A stretch of DNA of 8,433 bases from Methanosarcina sp. UBA402 (GCA_002509325.1 DADO01000053.1:1-8433); one strand, 5' to 3'; positions 1 through 6,667 are shown, counted from the stretch's first letter. Notes: generated from the letters alone by a model not told the origin. Translations and numbers: made by a program.

Positions 1-1
1 A

Positions 2-98
2 CGTGAGTTATTGATCAATTCCGAAAAAGCGAGAATATCTTCCATATTTAAGAAAGATGCAGAAAGATTCTTGTGTTTGCAGTTTTCAATAACTCATG
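2..98. repeat. Inverted repeat upstream of the PPK2 gene
   Basis: TGAGTTATTGA at 4-14 is the exact reverse complement of TCAATAACTCA at 86-96. The match extends to 2-14/86-98 through one G-T and one C-G pair. The arms are 71 nt apart. Inside them, AGAAT/ATTCT and CTT/AAG could pair as an inner arm with a 2-nt bulge. It may be a structured RNA end from an element left of the window, or a regulatory palindrome. The sequence alone does not decide. Confidence 0.5.
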
Positions 99-148
99 CC
101 AATTACCCAAAATCTTACACCTTCAAAATAAAAATTGATAAATATCTC

Positions 149-158
149 AATATATATC
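149..158 (+). promoter_or_regulatory. Candidate TATA box for the PPK2 gene
   Basis: AATATATATC lies about 30-38 nt before the ATG at 187 in AT-rich DNA. Archaeal transcription usually begins about 25 nt downstream of box A, which would give a very short leader. Another AT-rich candidate (ATAAATATC, from about 138) lies just upstream. The Shine-Dalgarno is weak: AGGG at 177-180, six bases before the ATG, which fits a short-leader mRNA. Confidence 0.4.
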
Positions 159-186
159 AGTTTCAAAAATAAGCATAGGGTCCATC

Positions 187-1698
187 ATGCTTGAAAAATT
201 TGATCTCTCAAAGACAATAACAGGCGCCGAGTATAAGATGAGCGAGAAAATACTTAAAGCCAGGCTAGGAGAACTACAGCGAAAAGCCTGGGATTTAAAA
301 ATCCCTATCATTCTTGTTTTCGAAGGCTGGCACATATCCGGGATGGCCGAGGATATCAACCGATTCATTCTTTCGTTTGACCCCAGAGGGTACAGTTTCC
401 ATGCTATGACCAGGCCCTGCTATGAAGAATTCCTCAAGCCCTTCATTGTACGCTTCTGGTCCAGAATTCCTGTGAGAGGAAAAATTGCAATTTTTGACAG
501 GAGCTGGTACAGCAGAGCAGTAATAGAGTGCTTAGGAAAGGAAAGCCCAGAAGAAGAAATGGGTAAACGTCTGGAAGAAATAAACTGTTTTGAACGGCAG
601 CTTGCCGATGATGGATATCTTATAATAAAATTTTTTCTTCACATAAATGAAAAAGAACATAAAGAACGCTTTAATGACCTCAAAAAAGATAATATCCCGC
701 TTATATTTGACGGAGACGAGAAGGAAGAACGAAAGGACCTTGATTATATACGGAATTATAAAGAATATCTACCGTTTGTTGAGAAGCTGCTGGAAAAGAC
801 TGATATGCCTTATGCTCCCTGGACAATCGTAGAAGCTAATGACAGGAGCTTTGCAACCCTTAAAATCATGATGACATCCATCCATGCAATTGAGACCTCT
901 ATTGAACACGCAACCAGAACTCCAGCTCAACAGACCCTTAGGTATCTGGATATAGAAGCTCAAAAAATTCCCCAACTTAACAATTTCATTCTGGAAAATG
1001 TTAACCTTTCAAGAAAGATGGATGACGATGAGTACAAGGAATCAAAAAAGCTTTACCAGCAAAAGCTTGCAGCCCTCCAATATGAGCTGTTTAAGAAAAA
1101 ACGGCCTCTGGTCGTGGTCTTTGAAGGTTGGGACGCAGCAGGTAAAGGAGGGGATATATACCGTCTTGCAGAAAACCTTAATCCCAGGCTCTACAGAGTA
1201 GTACCTGTGGGCTCACCTAGTGACATCGAAAAAGCCCACCACTACCTCTGGCGTTTTTGTGAAGCAATCCCTAAAGCCGGCCATATGACAATTTTCGATC
1301 GGAGCTGGTACGGTCGCGTCCTCGTTGAAAGAGTTGAAGGGCTCTGCAGCGAAGAAGAATGGAAAAGGGCTTATAGGGAAATTAATGAATTTGAAGAAAT
1401 TCTGACACAGGCCGGAGTGATTGTACTCAAATTCTGGCTTCAAATTGATAAGGATACTCAACTGAAACGCTTTAACAGCCGGTTGATTGACCCGGAAAAA
1501 AAATGGAAAATTACAGCCGAAGACTGGCGGAATCGAAGCCGATGGGAAGATTATAAAATCGCAGCCAATGAGATGCTCCAGAAAACAAGCACAACAAACG
1601 CTCGATGGATTGTTGTAGAATCAAATGATAAACGATACTCAAGGATCAAAGTCCTGAAAACCACTACAGAAGTCCTTGAGGCTGAGCTGAAAAAATAA
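187..1698 (+). CDS. pap: Two-domain PPK2 (class II), polyphosphate:AMP phosphotransferase
   Basis: This cytosolic enzyme is predicted to transfer the terminal phosphate of inorganic polyphosphate to AMP, giving ADP. It contains two PPK2 domains in tandem, at about residues 15-235 and 280-500. The C-terminal copy has an intact Walker A (EGWDAAGKGGD, 313-323) and a Walker B-like FDRSWYGR (370-377). The N-terminal copy keeps EGW and FDRSWY (103-108), but its loop reads EGWHISGMAED (46-56). The catalytic Asp is His and the Lys is Met, so it should not catalyse. This is the normal pattern for class II PPK2 proteins, whose inactive half is structural, and 503 aa is the usual family length. Class II members act on nucleoside monophosphates; the AMP preference is inferred from the family. 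The start is the first ATG of the frame, with only a weak ribosome site (AGGG). The gene is monocistronic here, converges on a receiver gene 76 bp away, and has no evident functional link to the signalling cluster. Confidence 0.93.
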   Translation: MLEKFDLSKTITGAEYKMSEKILKARLGELQRKAWDLKIPIILVFEGWHISGMAEDINRFILSFDPRGYSFHAMTRPCYEEFLKPFIVRFWSRIPVRGKIAIFDRSWYSRAVIECLGKESPEEEMGKRLEEINCFERQLADDGYLIIKFFLHINEKEHKERFNDLKKDNIPLIFDGDEKEERKDLDYIRNYKEYLPFVEKLLEKTDMPYAPWTIVEANDRSFATLKIMMTSIHAIETSIEHATRTPAQQTLRYLDIEAQKIPQLNNFILENVNLSRKMDDDEYKESKKLYQQKLAALQYELFKKKRPLVVVFEGWDAAGKGGDIYRLAENLNPRLYRVVPVGSPSDIEKAHHYLWRFCEAIPKAGHMTIFDRSWYGRVLVERVEGLCSEEEWKRAYREINEFEEILTQAGVIVLKFWLQIDKDTQLKRFNSRLIDPEKKWKITAEDWRNRSRWEDYKIAANEMLQKTSTTNARWIVVESNDKRYSRIKVLKTTTEVLEAELKK

Positions 1699-1769
1699 CG
1701 CTATATTTGGAAAGTTTACCTTGAACCGTCAGCTGGATAGGTAGCCTGAAGAGTCCTGAGCTTTCTGAA

Positions 1770-1798
1770 CATTTTTAAAGCTTTTCTGGATTTCTTTT
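1770..1798 (+). terminator. T-rich stretch after the PPK2 gene
   Basis: TTTTT (1772-1776), TTTT (1782-1785) and TTTCTTTT follow the PPK2 stop at 70-100 nt. Archaeal transcripts commonly end in U-rich tracts without a hairpin. The stretch overlaps the 3' end of the convergent receiver gene, so it may also reflect codon use. Support is weak. Confidence 0.3.
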
Positions 1799-2182
1799 AA
1801 CATCCTTTTTTTCCAGCCCGCGTCGTCCAAGAACGATATCAATAACTTTTTCCAGATCGGTTTCGTCGAAAGGTTTTACGATATATTCAGGCTCCTTATT
1901 CCAGATTTGCTCAAGGGCCTTATGGTCTGAACCAGTAAGGTAAACGACTGGAATATCGAGCCGAGTTATTATTTCCTTTGATGCTTCTATACCATCCAGG
2001 TCACCTTTCAACAGGATATCCATGAGCACGAGGTCAGGTAGAGTGCTTCTGGCTTTGCTAATGGACTCCTCTCCAGACGAAGCTACACCTGCAACCATAT
2101 ATCCCAGGTTCTTTAGCATCATCTTTATTCCCATTGCAACAATATGTTCATCCTCAACAACCAGGATTCTTCTTTCTACCAT
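1775..2182 (-). CDS. Stand-alone response-regulator receiver (CheY-like), divergent paralogue
   Basis: This is a 135-aa single-domain receiver with no output domain. Visible REC residues are the acidic pair E10/D11 (VVEDEH), phosphoacceptor D55 (VLMD), switch T83 (VYLT) and K103 (VKPF). It should be phosphorylated by a histidine kinase and signal through protein contact. The frame is open to 2299, but the start at 2182 is preferred. It has GGTG 8 nt upstream, and the fold starts at once (MVERRILVVEDEH), whereas the upstream extension is unlike a receiver. Residues 1-83 are about three-quarters identical (counted by eye) to the receiver at 2774-3187. After T83 the two differ strongly, this one being two residues shorter before KPF and reading EPEYIVKPF where the other has EPFGYIIKPF. 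That region forms the alpha4-beta5-alpha5 interaction face, so a different partner is likely. A 590-bp gap and its own TATA box suggest separate transcription from the kinase operon. Confidence 0.9.
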   Translation of the reverse strand: MVERRILVVEDEHIVAMGIKMMLKNLGYMVAGVASSGEESISKARSTLPDLVLMDILLKGDLDGIEASKEIITRLDIPVVYLTGSDHKALEQIWNKEPEYIVKPFDETDLEKVIDIVLGRRGLEKKDVKRNPEKL

Positions 2183-2190
2183 TACTATTA

Positions 2191-2194
2191 CACC
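2191..2194 (-). promoter_or_regulatory. Ribosome binding site that fixes the receiver start
   Basis: On the minus strand GGTG is followed by TAATAGTA and the ATG at 2182. The 8-nt spacing is normal. It supports the short 135-aa product over the longer open frame starting at 2299. Confidence 0.6.
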
Positions 2195-2250
2195 ATTTTT
2201 CAACCTTTGATAGTCAAGTTTGAAACAGGTTTCCTGCCTATACCAAGCTA

Positions 2251-2280
2251 AATAAACAAATGAATAAACAAATAAATAAA
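2251..2280. repeat. 12-bp tandem repeat, 2.5 copies
   Basis: AATAAACAAATG (2251-2262), AATAAACAAATA (2263-2274) and AATAAA (2275-2280) run head to tail. If the receiver mRNA starts near 2320, this lies in its 5' leader as a U-rich segment on the minus strand. Confidence 0.75.
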
Positions 2281-2344
2281 ATTGGATAGTTATTCCCAAC
2301 TTCAGGAAAAGGCAAGTTTTTCCATTGCTTCCTGCGCAGATGCC

Positions 2345-2352
2345 TATATAAA
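2345..2352 (-). promoter_or_regulatory. TATA box for the receiver gene at 1775-2182
   Basis: The minus strand reads AATTTATATAGG, containing TTTATATA, a perfect archaeal box A. A start about 25 nt downstream (near 2320) gives a leader of roughly 140 nt; long leaders are common in Methanosarcina. A second TATA-like GTTATATACC lies just upstream at 2358-2366. Confidence 0.5.
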
Positions 2353-2410
2353 TTAAGGTATATAACCCACCCCATATGGCGCTTGCATACGGAAAGAAGC
2401 TTTAAGCTAA

Positions 2411-2431
2411 CCTTTATCCATGGCATAAAGG
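2411..2431. repeat. Inverted repeat upstream of the receiver promoter, possible operator
   Basis: CCTTTAT (2411-2417) and ATAAAGG (2425-2431) are exact inverted copies around CCATGGC. The site lies about 60 bp upstream of the TATA box at 2345-2352 on the minus strand, a plausible place for an activator or operator site. The role is inferred only from symmetry and position. Confidence 0.4.
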
Positions 2432-2597
2432 AAGTTCCTTTTCTTGTGCCAGGAGATTTTTTAATTCAATTAAAAATTTCAATCCCATATTACGAAAACT
2501 GAACACAATGAATGCTTAAGGAAATACCCCAGACCTGAAACTCGTCAAAATCAAACATATCTGGACAAAGCAGTGTCTGAAGTGAAGCCTAAAAGCT

Positions 2598-2650
2598 ATT
2601 TATAAAAAAAGTCTATAATATGGATTTATAAAAAGGAATCTATAATACTC
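2598..2650 (-). terminator. Tandemly duplicated T-tract region downstream of the kinase operon
   Basis: Two adjacent copies of about 26-27 bp start with ATTTATAAAAA and end with TCTATAATA, at 2598-2623 and 2624-2650. On the minus strand they give TTTTTTT (2610-2604) and TTTTT (2634-2630), about 140-170 nt past the stop of the last operon gene. Archaeal polymerase stops at U-runs, so this may be a doubled terminator. The repeats are seen; the function is inferred. Confidence 0.45.
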
Positions 2651-2688
2651 ATTTTTCTTTCTTGTGAATTAATTTCTGATCTTCCTTT

Positions 2689-2735
2689 CTCAGAATCAGT
2701 CTAGTTTTTCGTACTCAGAATCAGTCTAGTTTTTC
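2689..2735. repeat. Perfect 22-bp direct repeat, period 25 bp
   Basis: The 22-mer beginning CTCAGAATCAGTC and ending TAGTTTTTC occurs at 2689-2710 and again without change at 2714-2735, separated by GTA. It lies 39-85 bp past the stop of the receiver gene at 2774-3187, probably in its 3' untranslated region. Perfect identity suggests recent duplication or selection. With only two copies and a 3-bp spacer it is not a CRISPR array. Confidence 0.8.
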
Positions 2736-2773
2736 TTAGTCCAAAGAGTTATAATGAACAGGAGCCCCTCAAA

Positions 2774-3187
2774 TCACTCTGGCTTTTCATTTTCATTCCT
2801 GGCCCTGTGCAGGGCTACCTCAATGCTGCTGTGCAGATCTTTCTCGTCAAAAGGTTTTATAATATAACCAAAAGGTTCGGTTCTTTTGGCTCTCTCAAGA
2901 ATCTTACTATCAGAATAAGCAGTCAGGTAAACAACCGGGACATCAAATTTATCCCTGATTTCCCTTGCAGCTTCTACGCCATCCATATCACCTTTTAACA
3001 TAATATCCATAAGCACGACATCAGGGAAAGTACTCTCAGCCTTGCTAATGGCATCCTCTCCAGAAGAGGCTACACCAGTAACCGTGTATCCCAAACTCTT
3101 CAACATTCTTTTAATTCCCATCGCAACGATATGCTCGTCCTCGACGATCAAAATTCTGCCTTCTGTCATTTTTTTTTCTTCTGCCAT
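2774..3187 (-). CDS. Stand-alone response-regulator receiver, last gene of the kinase operon
   Basis: This is a 137-aa single-domain receiver, the likely phosphorylation partner of the kinase encoded directly upstream. Key residues are E16/D17 (IVEDEH), phosphoacceptor D61 (VLMD), switch T89 (VYLT) and K111 (IIKPF). It has the canonical AYSD and FGYIIKPF segments around beta4-beta5. There is no DNA-binding or enzymatic output domain, and the C-terminus is a short charged tail. The frame could start at 3211, overlapping the kinase stop as ATGA, but there GGAG abuts the ATG with no spacing. The start at 3187 has AGGTG five bases upstream, and the product then begins MAEEKK shortly before beta1. 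I therefore choose 3187, which leaves 20 nt to the kinase stop and implies co-transcription. It may act as a phosphate shuttle or by binding the winged-helix protein of the same operon. It is closely related to the receiver at 1775-2182. Confidence 0.93.
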   Translation of the reverse strand: MAEEKKMTEGRILIVEDEHIVAMGIKRMLKSLGYTVTGVASSGEDAISKAESTFPDVVLMDIMLKGDMDGVEAAREIRDKFDVPVVYLTAYSDSKILERAKRTEPFGYIIKPFDEKDLHSSIEVALHRARNENEKPE

Positions 3188-3192
3188 TTTCA

Positions 3193-3197
3193 CACCT
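3193..3197 (-). promoter_or_regulatory. Ribosome binding site that fixes the second receiver start
   Basis: The minus strand reads AGGTG-TGAAA-ATG, a strong Shine-Dalgarno with 5-nt spacing to 3187. The upstream ATG at 3211 has GGAG directly adjacent, which is too close for efficient initiation. The longer form (145 aa) remains possible. Confidence 0.6.
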
Positions 3198-3207
3198 AAT
3201 TTATATT

Positions 3208-5802
3208 TCATCTCCTGAAAAAACTAATCTTGAATCCTGTTCCCCTGCTTCTGTCAAGTTCAATATTTCCTTCAATCTGATCCACAAGCGTTGTCACAAG
3301 CTGAAGTCCCAGGGAAGTTGTATCCCGAAAGTCCAGTCCCTCAGGGAATCCCTTACCATTGTCTCTTACTATAAGGGTTAACTTATCTTCTTCGTCCCTA
3401 GCTGAGCTGCTAATGCCAGTCTTTTTATTATGCGGATGTCTGGCTTCTCTATTTCCAGAACTTCCAGGGTCCTTTTCCTGCAAGGTAGAGTATTCATTAC
3501 TTCTGCGCAGTTCAATATAAATCTCTCCTTCTTTCTCCCCGGCAAAGGCATGTTTCAGGGAATTCGATACCAGCTCATTTACAATTATTCCAAGGGGGAC
3601 AGCCGTATCCATTCCCAGGAAGACCTTTTCTACGTCCAGCTTTAGACTTACTCTCCCGCTGTCAAGGGAATAAGACTGGAACAGATAATCTGCAAGATTT
3701 TTTATATAATCTGAAAAGTCCACACTTACCATGTCTTCGGATTGGTAAAGTTTTTCGTGGACAAGAGCCATGGATTTGACCCTATGCTGGCTGTCTCTAA
3801 AGGCTTCGATTACATCCTTATCCTTAAAATTCCCGGATTCAAGGTACAGGAGCGTAGAAATTACCTGCAAATTATTCTTTATGCGGTGATGAATCTCTTT
3901 TTTGCGAATTTCCTCCATCTGGAGAAGCGCATCTTCAGCCTTTTTATGCTCGGTTATATCCAAGATGATTCCCTGAAGGTGTATTTCCCCATTCTCATTG
4001 CGATGGATAAAAGTCCTTTCGTCAACCCAGCGGACTTCTCCAGATTTTGTGATAATCCGATATTCTGATGTATAGTCTGCACAACCGGTTTCAACATGCC
4101 TTTTAAGTTCGGCAGCCATATTTTCCACATCATCGGGATGTACGATATCCCCATAAAGAATTCTTCCTGAAGTAAAGTCATCAACCTCATAGCCCAGCCT
4201 AACAACGTTTTCAGAAACGAACTCTGCAGGCCACATGGGCTCATACTTCCATAGAAACACGACTACAGGACTTGTATTGACAACCCTTTCCATTTCTTCC
4301 TTAAGCTGGTTGGAACGCTCAAGTTCCTTTGCATAATCCAGAAGGGCTTTTTCCGCCTCTATGCGCTGAGCAGTAACCTTATCAAGAGCCTGGCGTGTTT
4401 CTTCGATTCCGTCTGTAAGCAGCTTGAAATCCCCCTGCCCATGTATACTGATCTGCCGCTTGAAATTGTTCTGCTGAAATGCAGTAAGAACTGCGTTTGA
4501 GTCATCAATAATACTGTTTAAGGTTTCGGAGAATTTGTCAAGTGTATTTCCGAGTTCCTTGAACTCTCCCTGTACGTCTAAATTTACTCTTTCTTTTAAC
4601 TCGCCTTTTGCAAGCGCATTGGTCACTCTTATAGTCTCTCTTACAGGAACAATTACAGCTTTGAGAATTTCGTTCAGACCTTTAGGGATCTCCCTGAAAT
4701 CAATAGCTACATCTGTATCCGCCCTGACATCAAGCTTTCCTTTAACCGCGTCCTGGGCAATACTCTTGAAATCCTGAACGATTTCATCTATTGGCTTTGT
4801 GATAGAACAGGCAATCATATAAGCAAGGGCAGCCATAAACAGGATAGAAATCGCAGAAATTACCAGAAGCTTGTTTCGGAGATCAACAACGCCTGCAAGT
4901 ATTTCTTCTTTCGGAATTACAAGGACAAAAGCGAGATTTCCGGTTTTCACAGGTTCGTAGAACATTACAACATTTTTGCCTGTGGTCGAATCCTTGACTT
5001 CGATGTACCCACCTGTTCCTCTTTTTATGTCGTCTGCGGCCCTGTCTATTTCTTCCGAATTAAAATCATAGAGGCTCTTTTTCCCTATCCAGTCCTTGTG
5101 CGCAGGGTGAGAAAGCAAAACACCTGTATTGCTAACCATAAAGGCGTAACCTGTGTCAAAAGTCCGGACCTCACTAACCACCTCGTCCATATATTCCAAA
5201 GGGACGTCTACTCCCCCTATCCCGACAAATTTCCCGCCTCTGAAAATCGGAGAAACATGACTTACCATGAATATCCCTTCATAAAAGTATGGCTCGGTTA
5301 GGATATCCTCTCCTTTTGTTTTGGGCAGTTGGTAATAATCCGAAGAATTATAATGGACAAGAGGCTCGACCGTGGTACGGCCTTTGATCTTATTACAATA
5401 AGGGACAAACCTGCCTGTTTCATCACATCCTGAGGCATTGAAGTATTCTGTATCCCTGCCATCAAAAGCGTTTGGCTCAAACCCCACATAGACTCCTATA
5501 AGATTCGGGTTTTTCTCAAGGATATTCTTCAGGACACCGATTATCTCAGTTCGATTGGAGGCTTTGTAATTCTCCATCGTAAGGGCAAGCGTTTTTGAAA
5601 CCGCACTGTTAGCTTTCATATCGGCATCAAACTGGTTTGCGTAATTGCTTGCCATTTCGATTGATTTCTGGTAAGCCAGCTTTTCTTCCTGAGAAGTAAC
5701 CGTACTGATAATTACAGCCATTGAGACCGCAAGAACAAGAAATATTCCGACAACGATATAGATAACCAGCTTTGATTTCAGGGGGATATTTTTAAAGCTC
5801 AT
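3208..5802 (-). CDS. Membrane sensor histidine kinase: dCache, HAMP series, PAS, HisKA_2, HATPase
   Basis: This 864-aa sensor kinase should autophosphorylate on His and pass phosphate to receivers. In order: a transmembrane helix (about 12-33); an extracytoplasmic double-Cache domain (about 38-300), with GYAFMVSNTGVLLSHP and VGIGGVDVPLEYM typical of the fold; a second transmembrane helix (about 312-333); a HAMP (334-388); two more HAMP-like units (about 387-434 and 435-480); a short coiled coil; a PAS_3 domain (about 505-620); HisKA_2 with EIHHRIKNNLQ (637-647), phospho-His probably H639; and an HATPase with N-box NELVSNSLKHA (742-752), DNGKGF (814-819) and SLGLQL (830-835). About 35-40 hydrophilic residues (roughly 767-806) interrupt the HATPase between the N-box and the G1 box. 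The arginine-plus-WY signature of amino-acid-binding Cache domains is not evident, so the ligand is unknown. GGAG lies 8 nt before the ATG. The gene sits 70 nt after the winged-helix gene and 20 nt before the receiver gene, on the same strand. Confidence 0.93.
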   Translation of the reverse strand: MSFKNIPLKSKLVIYIVVGIFLVLAVSMAVIISTVTSQEEKLAYQKSIEMASNYANQFDADMKANSAVSKTLALTMENYKASNRTEIIGVLKNILEKNPNLIGVYVGFEPNAFDGRDTEYFNASGCDETGRFVPYCNKIKGRTTVEPLVHYNSSDYYQLPKTKGEDILTEPYFYEGIFMVSHVSPIFRGGKFVGIGGVDVPLEYMDEVVSEVRTFDTGYAFMVSNTGVLLSHPAHKDWIGKKSLYDFNSEEIDRAADDIKRGTGGYIEVKDSTTGKNVVMFYEPVKTGNLAFVLVIPKEEILAGVVDLRNKLLVISAISILFMAALAYMIACSITKPIDEIVQDFKSIAQDAVKGKLDVRADTDVAIDFREIPKGLNEILKAVIVPVRETIRVTNALAKGELKERVNLDVQGEFKELGNTLDKFSETLNSIIDDSNAVLTAFQQNNFKRQISIHGQGDFKLLTDGIEETRQALDKVTAQRIEAEKALLDYAKELERSNQLKEEMERVVNTSPVVVFLWKYEPMWPAEFVSENVVRLGYEVDDFTSGRILYGDIVHPDDVENMAAELKRHVETGCADYTSEYRIITKSGEVRWVDERTFIHRNENGEIHLQGIILDITEHKKAEDALLQMEEIRKKEIHHRIKNNLQVISTLLYLESGNFKDKDVIEAFRDSQHRVKSMALVHEKLYQSEDMVSVDFSDYIKNLADYLFQSYSLDSGRVSLKLDVEKVFLGMDTAVPLGIIVNELVSNSLKHAFAGEKEGEIYIELRRSNEYSTLQEKDPGSSGNREARHPHNKKTGISSSARDEEDKLTLIVRDNGKGFPEGLDFRDTTSLGLQLVTTLVDQIEGNIELDRSRGTGFKISFFRR

Positions 5803-5810
5803 GGTCTAAA

Positions 5811-5814
5811 CTCC
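5811..5814 (-). promoter_or_regulatory. Ribosome binding site of the histidine kinase
   Basis: The minus strand reads GGAG-TTTAGACC-ATG, 8-nt spacing, supporting the start at 5802. A small inverted repeat (GATAGA/TCTATC, 5829-5849) lies just upstream in the 70-nt gap between the two genes. Confidence 0.6.
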
Positions 5815-5872
5815 AGCCAGTTATAAAGGATAGATGGGGCTATTCTATCTACATGTGAAAGCCAGACAGTCT

Positions 5873-6658
5873 TCAGATTTCGGCAACCTCTTGAGACCGT
5901 TCTTTATAGTGTATAAAAAGCTCCCTGCCCCAGCGAAGAGCACTAGCATCGAAACTCATTACTTTCCTGTGGTCGTATTTCCCCTGTTTGTCGAAAAGAC
6001 AGAGATACATGAACCTCTCAGTAACGGCAAGTGTTGGAAGCGGCATGCTTTTCTCGCAGACCTTAAAAACTGTGTTTTCAGAATTGAGCAGAATTTCGAG
6101 GTCGTCCCGGCTATCGTTTTTCAATCTTTCAAATACTGCTTTTGTAATCACAAGTTCTATTTCAGCTCCGCTTTTTGCAAGCTTGGAATAAAGTGACGGA
6201 TAAAGAGGATGATAGTAGGAAAGTAAGCTCATGATGCTTTTTGATTTTATAAGATTTTCAGTAAATTCCCTTGGGAGGTCGAATAGGTGGTTCAGATCAG
6301 GTTCAATTACCATACATTCTCCCAGTTCTCCAAGTCGCATAAACTGTTCATGAGGTATGACGTTTGTATCCCGACTTGCCCAGTATTCCTTATTTTCCTC
6401 GATAACCTCGATTGTGTTCAGGAGAGGAAGCATATTTCCTACAATAACTTTTCCAATCTCCGAAAGCATATAAGTGTCCTCTTTCTGGAGGATCATTCCC
6501 TGTTTTTTAAGGATTTTGATCTGAGGCATCATTGACTTCGAGGTTACATTGAGAGAAGTTTTTATTTGCTCAATGCTCCTAGTTCCTTCCATAAGCAGGA
6601 GAAGGAGATTTTTCCTTTTTTCAGAAAGCCAGATGGTATCACATAAAGATGAACTCAT
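5873..6658 (-). CDS. Winged-helix transcription regulator with FilR1-middle (DUF1724) domain
   Basis: This is a 261-aa predicted DNA-binding regulator and the first gene of the operon. The N-terminus (about 8-75) is an ArsR-like winged helix: KRKNLLLLLMEGTRSIEQIK, a recognition-helix region (TSKSMMPQIKILKKQGMI) and a wing ending TYMLSEIGKVI. Residues of about 125-255 match the FilR1-middle family, shown by ELVITKAVFERL, LAVTERFMYLCLFD and the terminal SFDASALRWGRELFIHYKER. Methanosarcina has many such proteins, including the Msr regulators of methyltransferase genes, and the domain is named from FilR1 of the Methanothrix Fil methanogenesis-control system. There is no receiver domain, so it cannot itself be phosphorylated in the usual way. 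The kinase and receiver encoded downstream suggest control by protein contact, or parallel action. The ATG at 6658 is preceded by AAGGT with about 4-nt spacing. The role is inferred from family and context, and the target genes are unknown. Confidence 0.88.
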   Translation of the reverse strand: MSSSLCDTIWLSEKRKNLLLLLMEGTRSIEQIKTSLNVTSKSMMPQIKILKKQGMILQKEDTYMLSEIGKVIVGNMLPLLNTIEVIEENKEYWASRDTNVIPHEQFMRLGELGECMVIEPDLNHLFDLPREFTENLIKSKSIMSLLSYYHPLYPSLYSKLAKSGAEIELVITKAVFERLKNDSRDDLEILLNSENTVFKVCEKSMPLPTLAVTERFMYLCLFDKQGKYDHRKVMSFDASALRWGRELFIHYKERSQEVAEI

Positions 6659-6662
6659 TGCT

Positions 6663-6667
6663 ACCTT
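6663..6667 (-). promoter_or_regulatory. Ribosome binding site of the winged-helix regulator
   Basis: The minus strand reads AAGGT-AGCA-ATG, a short but acceptable Shine-Dalgarno that supports the start at 6658. Confidence 0.45.

Larger units (their letters stand above)
2183..2773. other. 590-bp gap between the two receiver genes
   Basis: No convincing gene lies here. The region is AT-rich and holds the promoter, inverted repeat and three short tandem repeats listed separately. It also has an AT-rich palindrome near 2458-2477 (TTTTTAATT-C-AATTAAAAA). A 62-codon minus-strand frame (2238-2426) has no ribosome site and unremarkable composition, and I do not accept it as a gene. With a related receiver on each side, the gap may be the scar of a tandem duplication followed by insertion or decay. 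Confidence 0.6.

Noticed and set aside
187..900. The broken Walker A in the N-terminal PPK2 domain read as a damaged gene.
   Set aside because: Loss of the catalytic Asp and Lys in the N-terminal half is the normal state of class II PPK2 proteins, and the reading frame is intact.
2183..2299. A 39-residue N-terminal extension of the receiver at 1775-2182.
   Set aside because: The extension is hydrophobic and unlike any receiver, and it translates the AATAAACAAAT repeat. GGTG with 8-nt spacing supports the ATG at 2182.
2238..2426. A 62-codon minus-strand frame upstream of the first receiver.
   Set aside because: It overlaps the predicted promoter and repeats, has no ribosome site and shows no family resemblance.
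2689..2735. A possible mini CRISPR array.
   Set aside because: There are only two repeats with a 3-bp spacer, and no leader or cas genes in the window.
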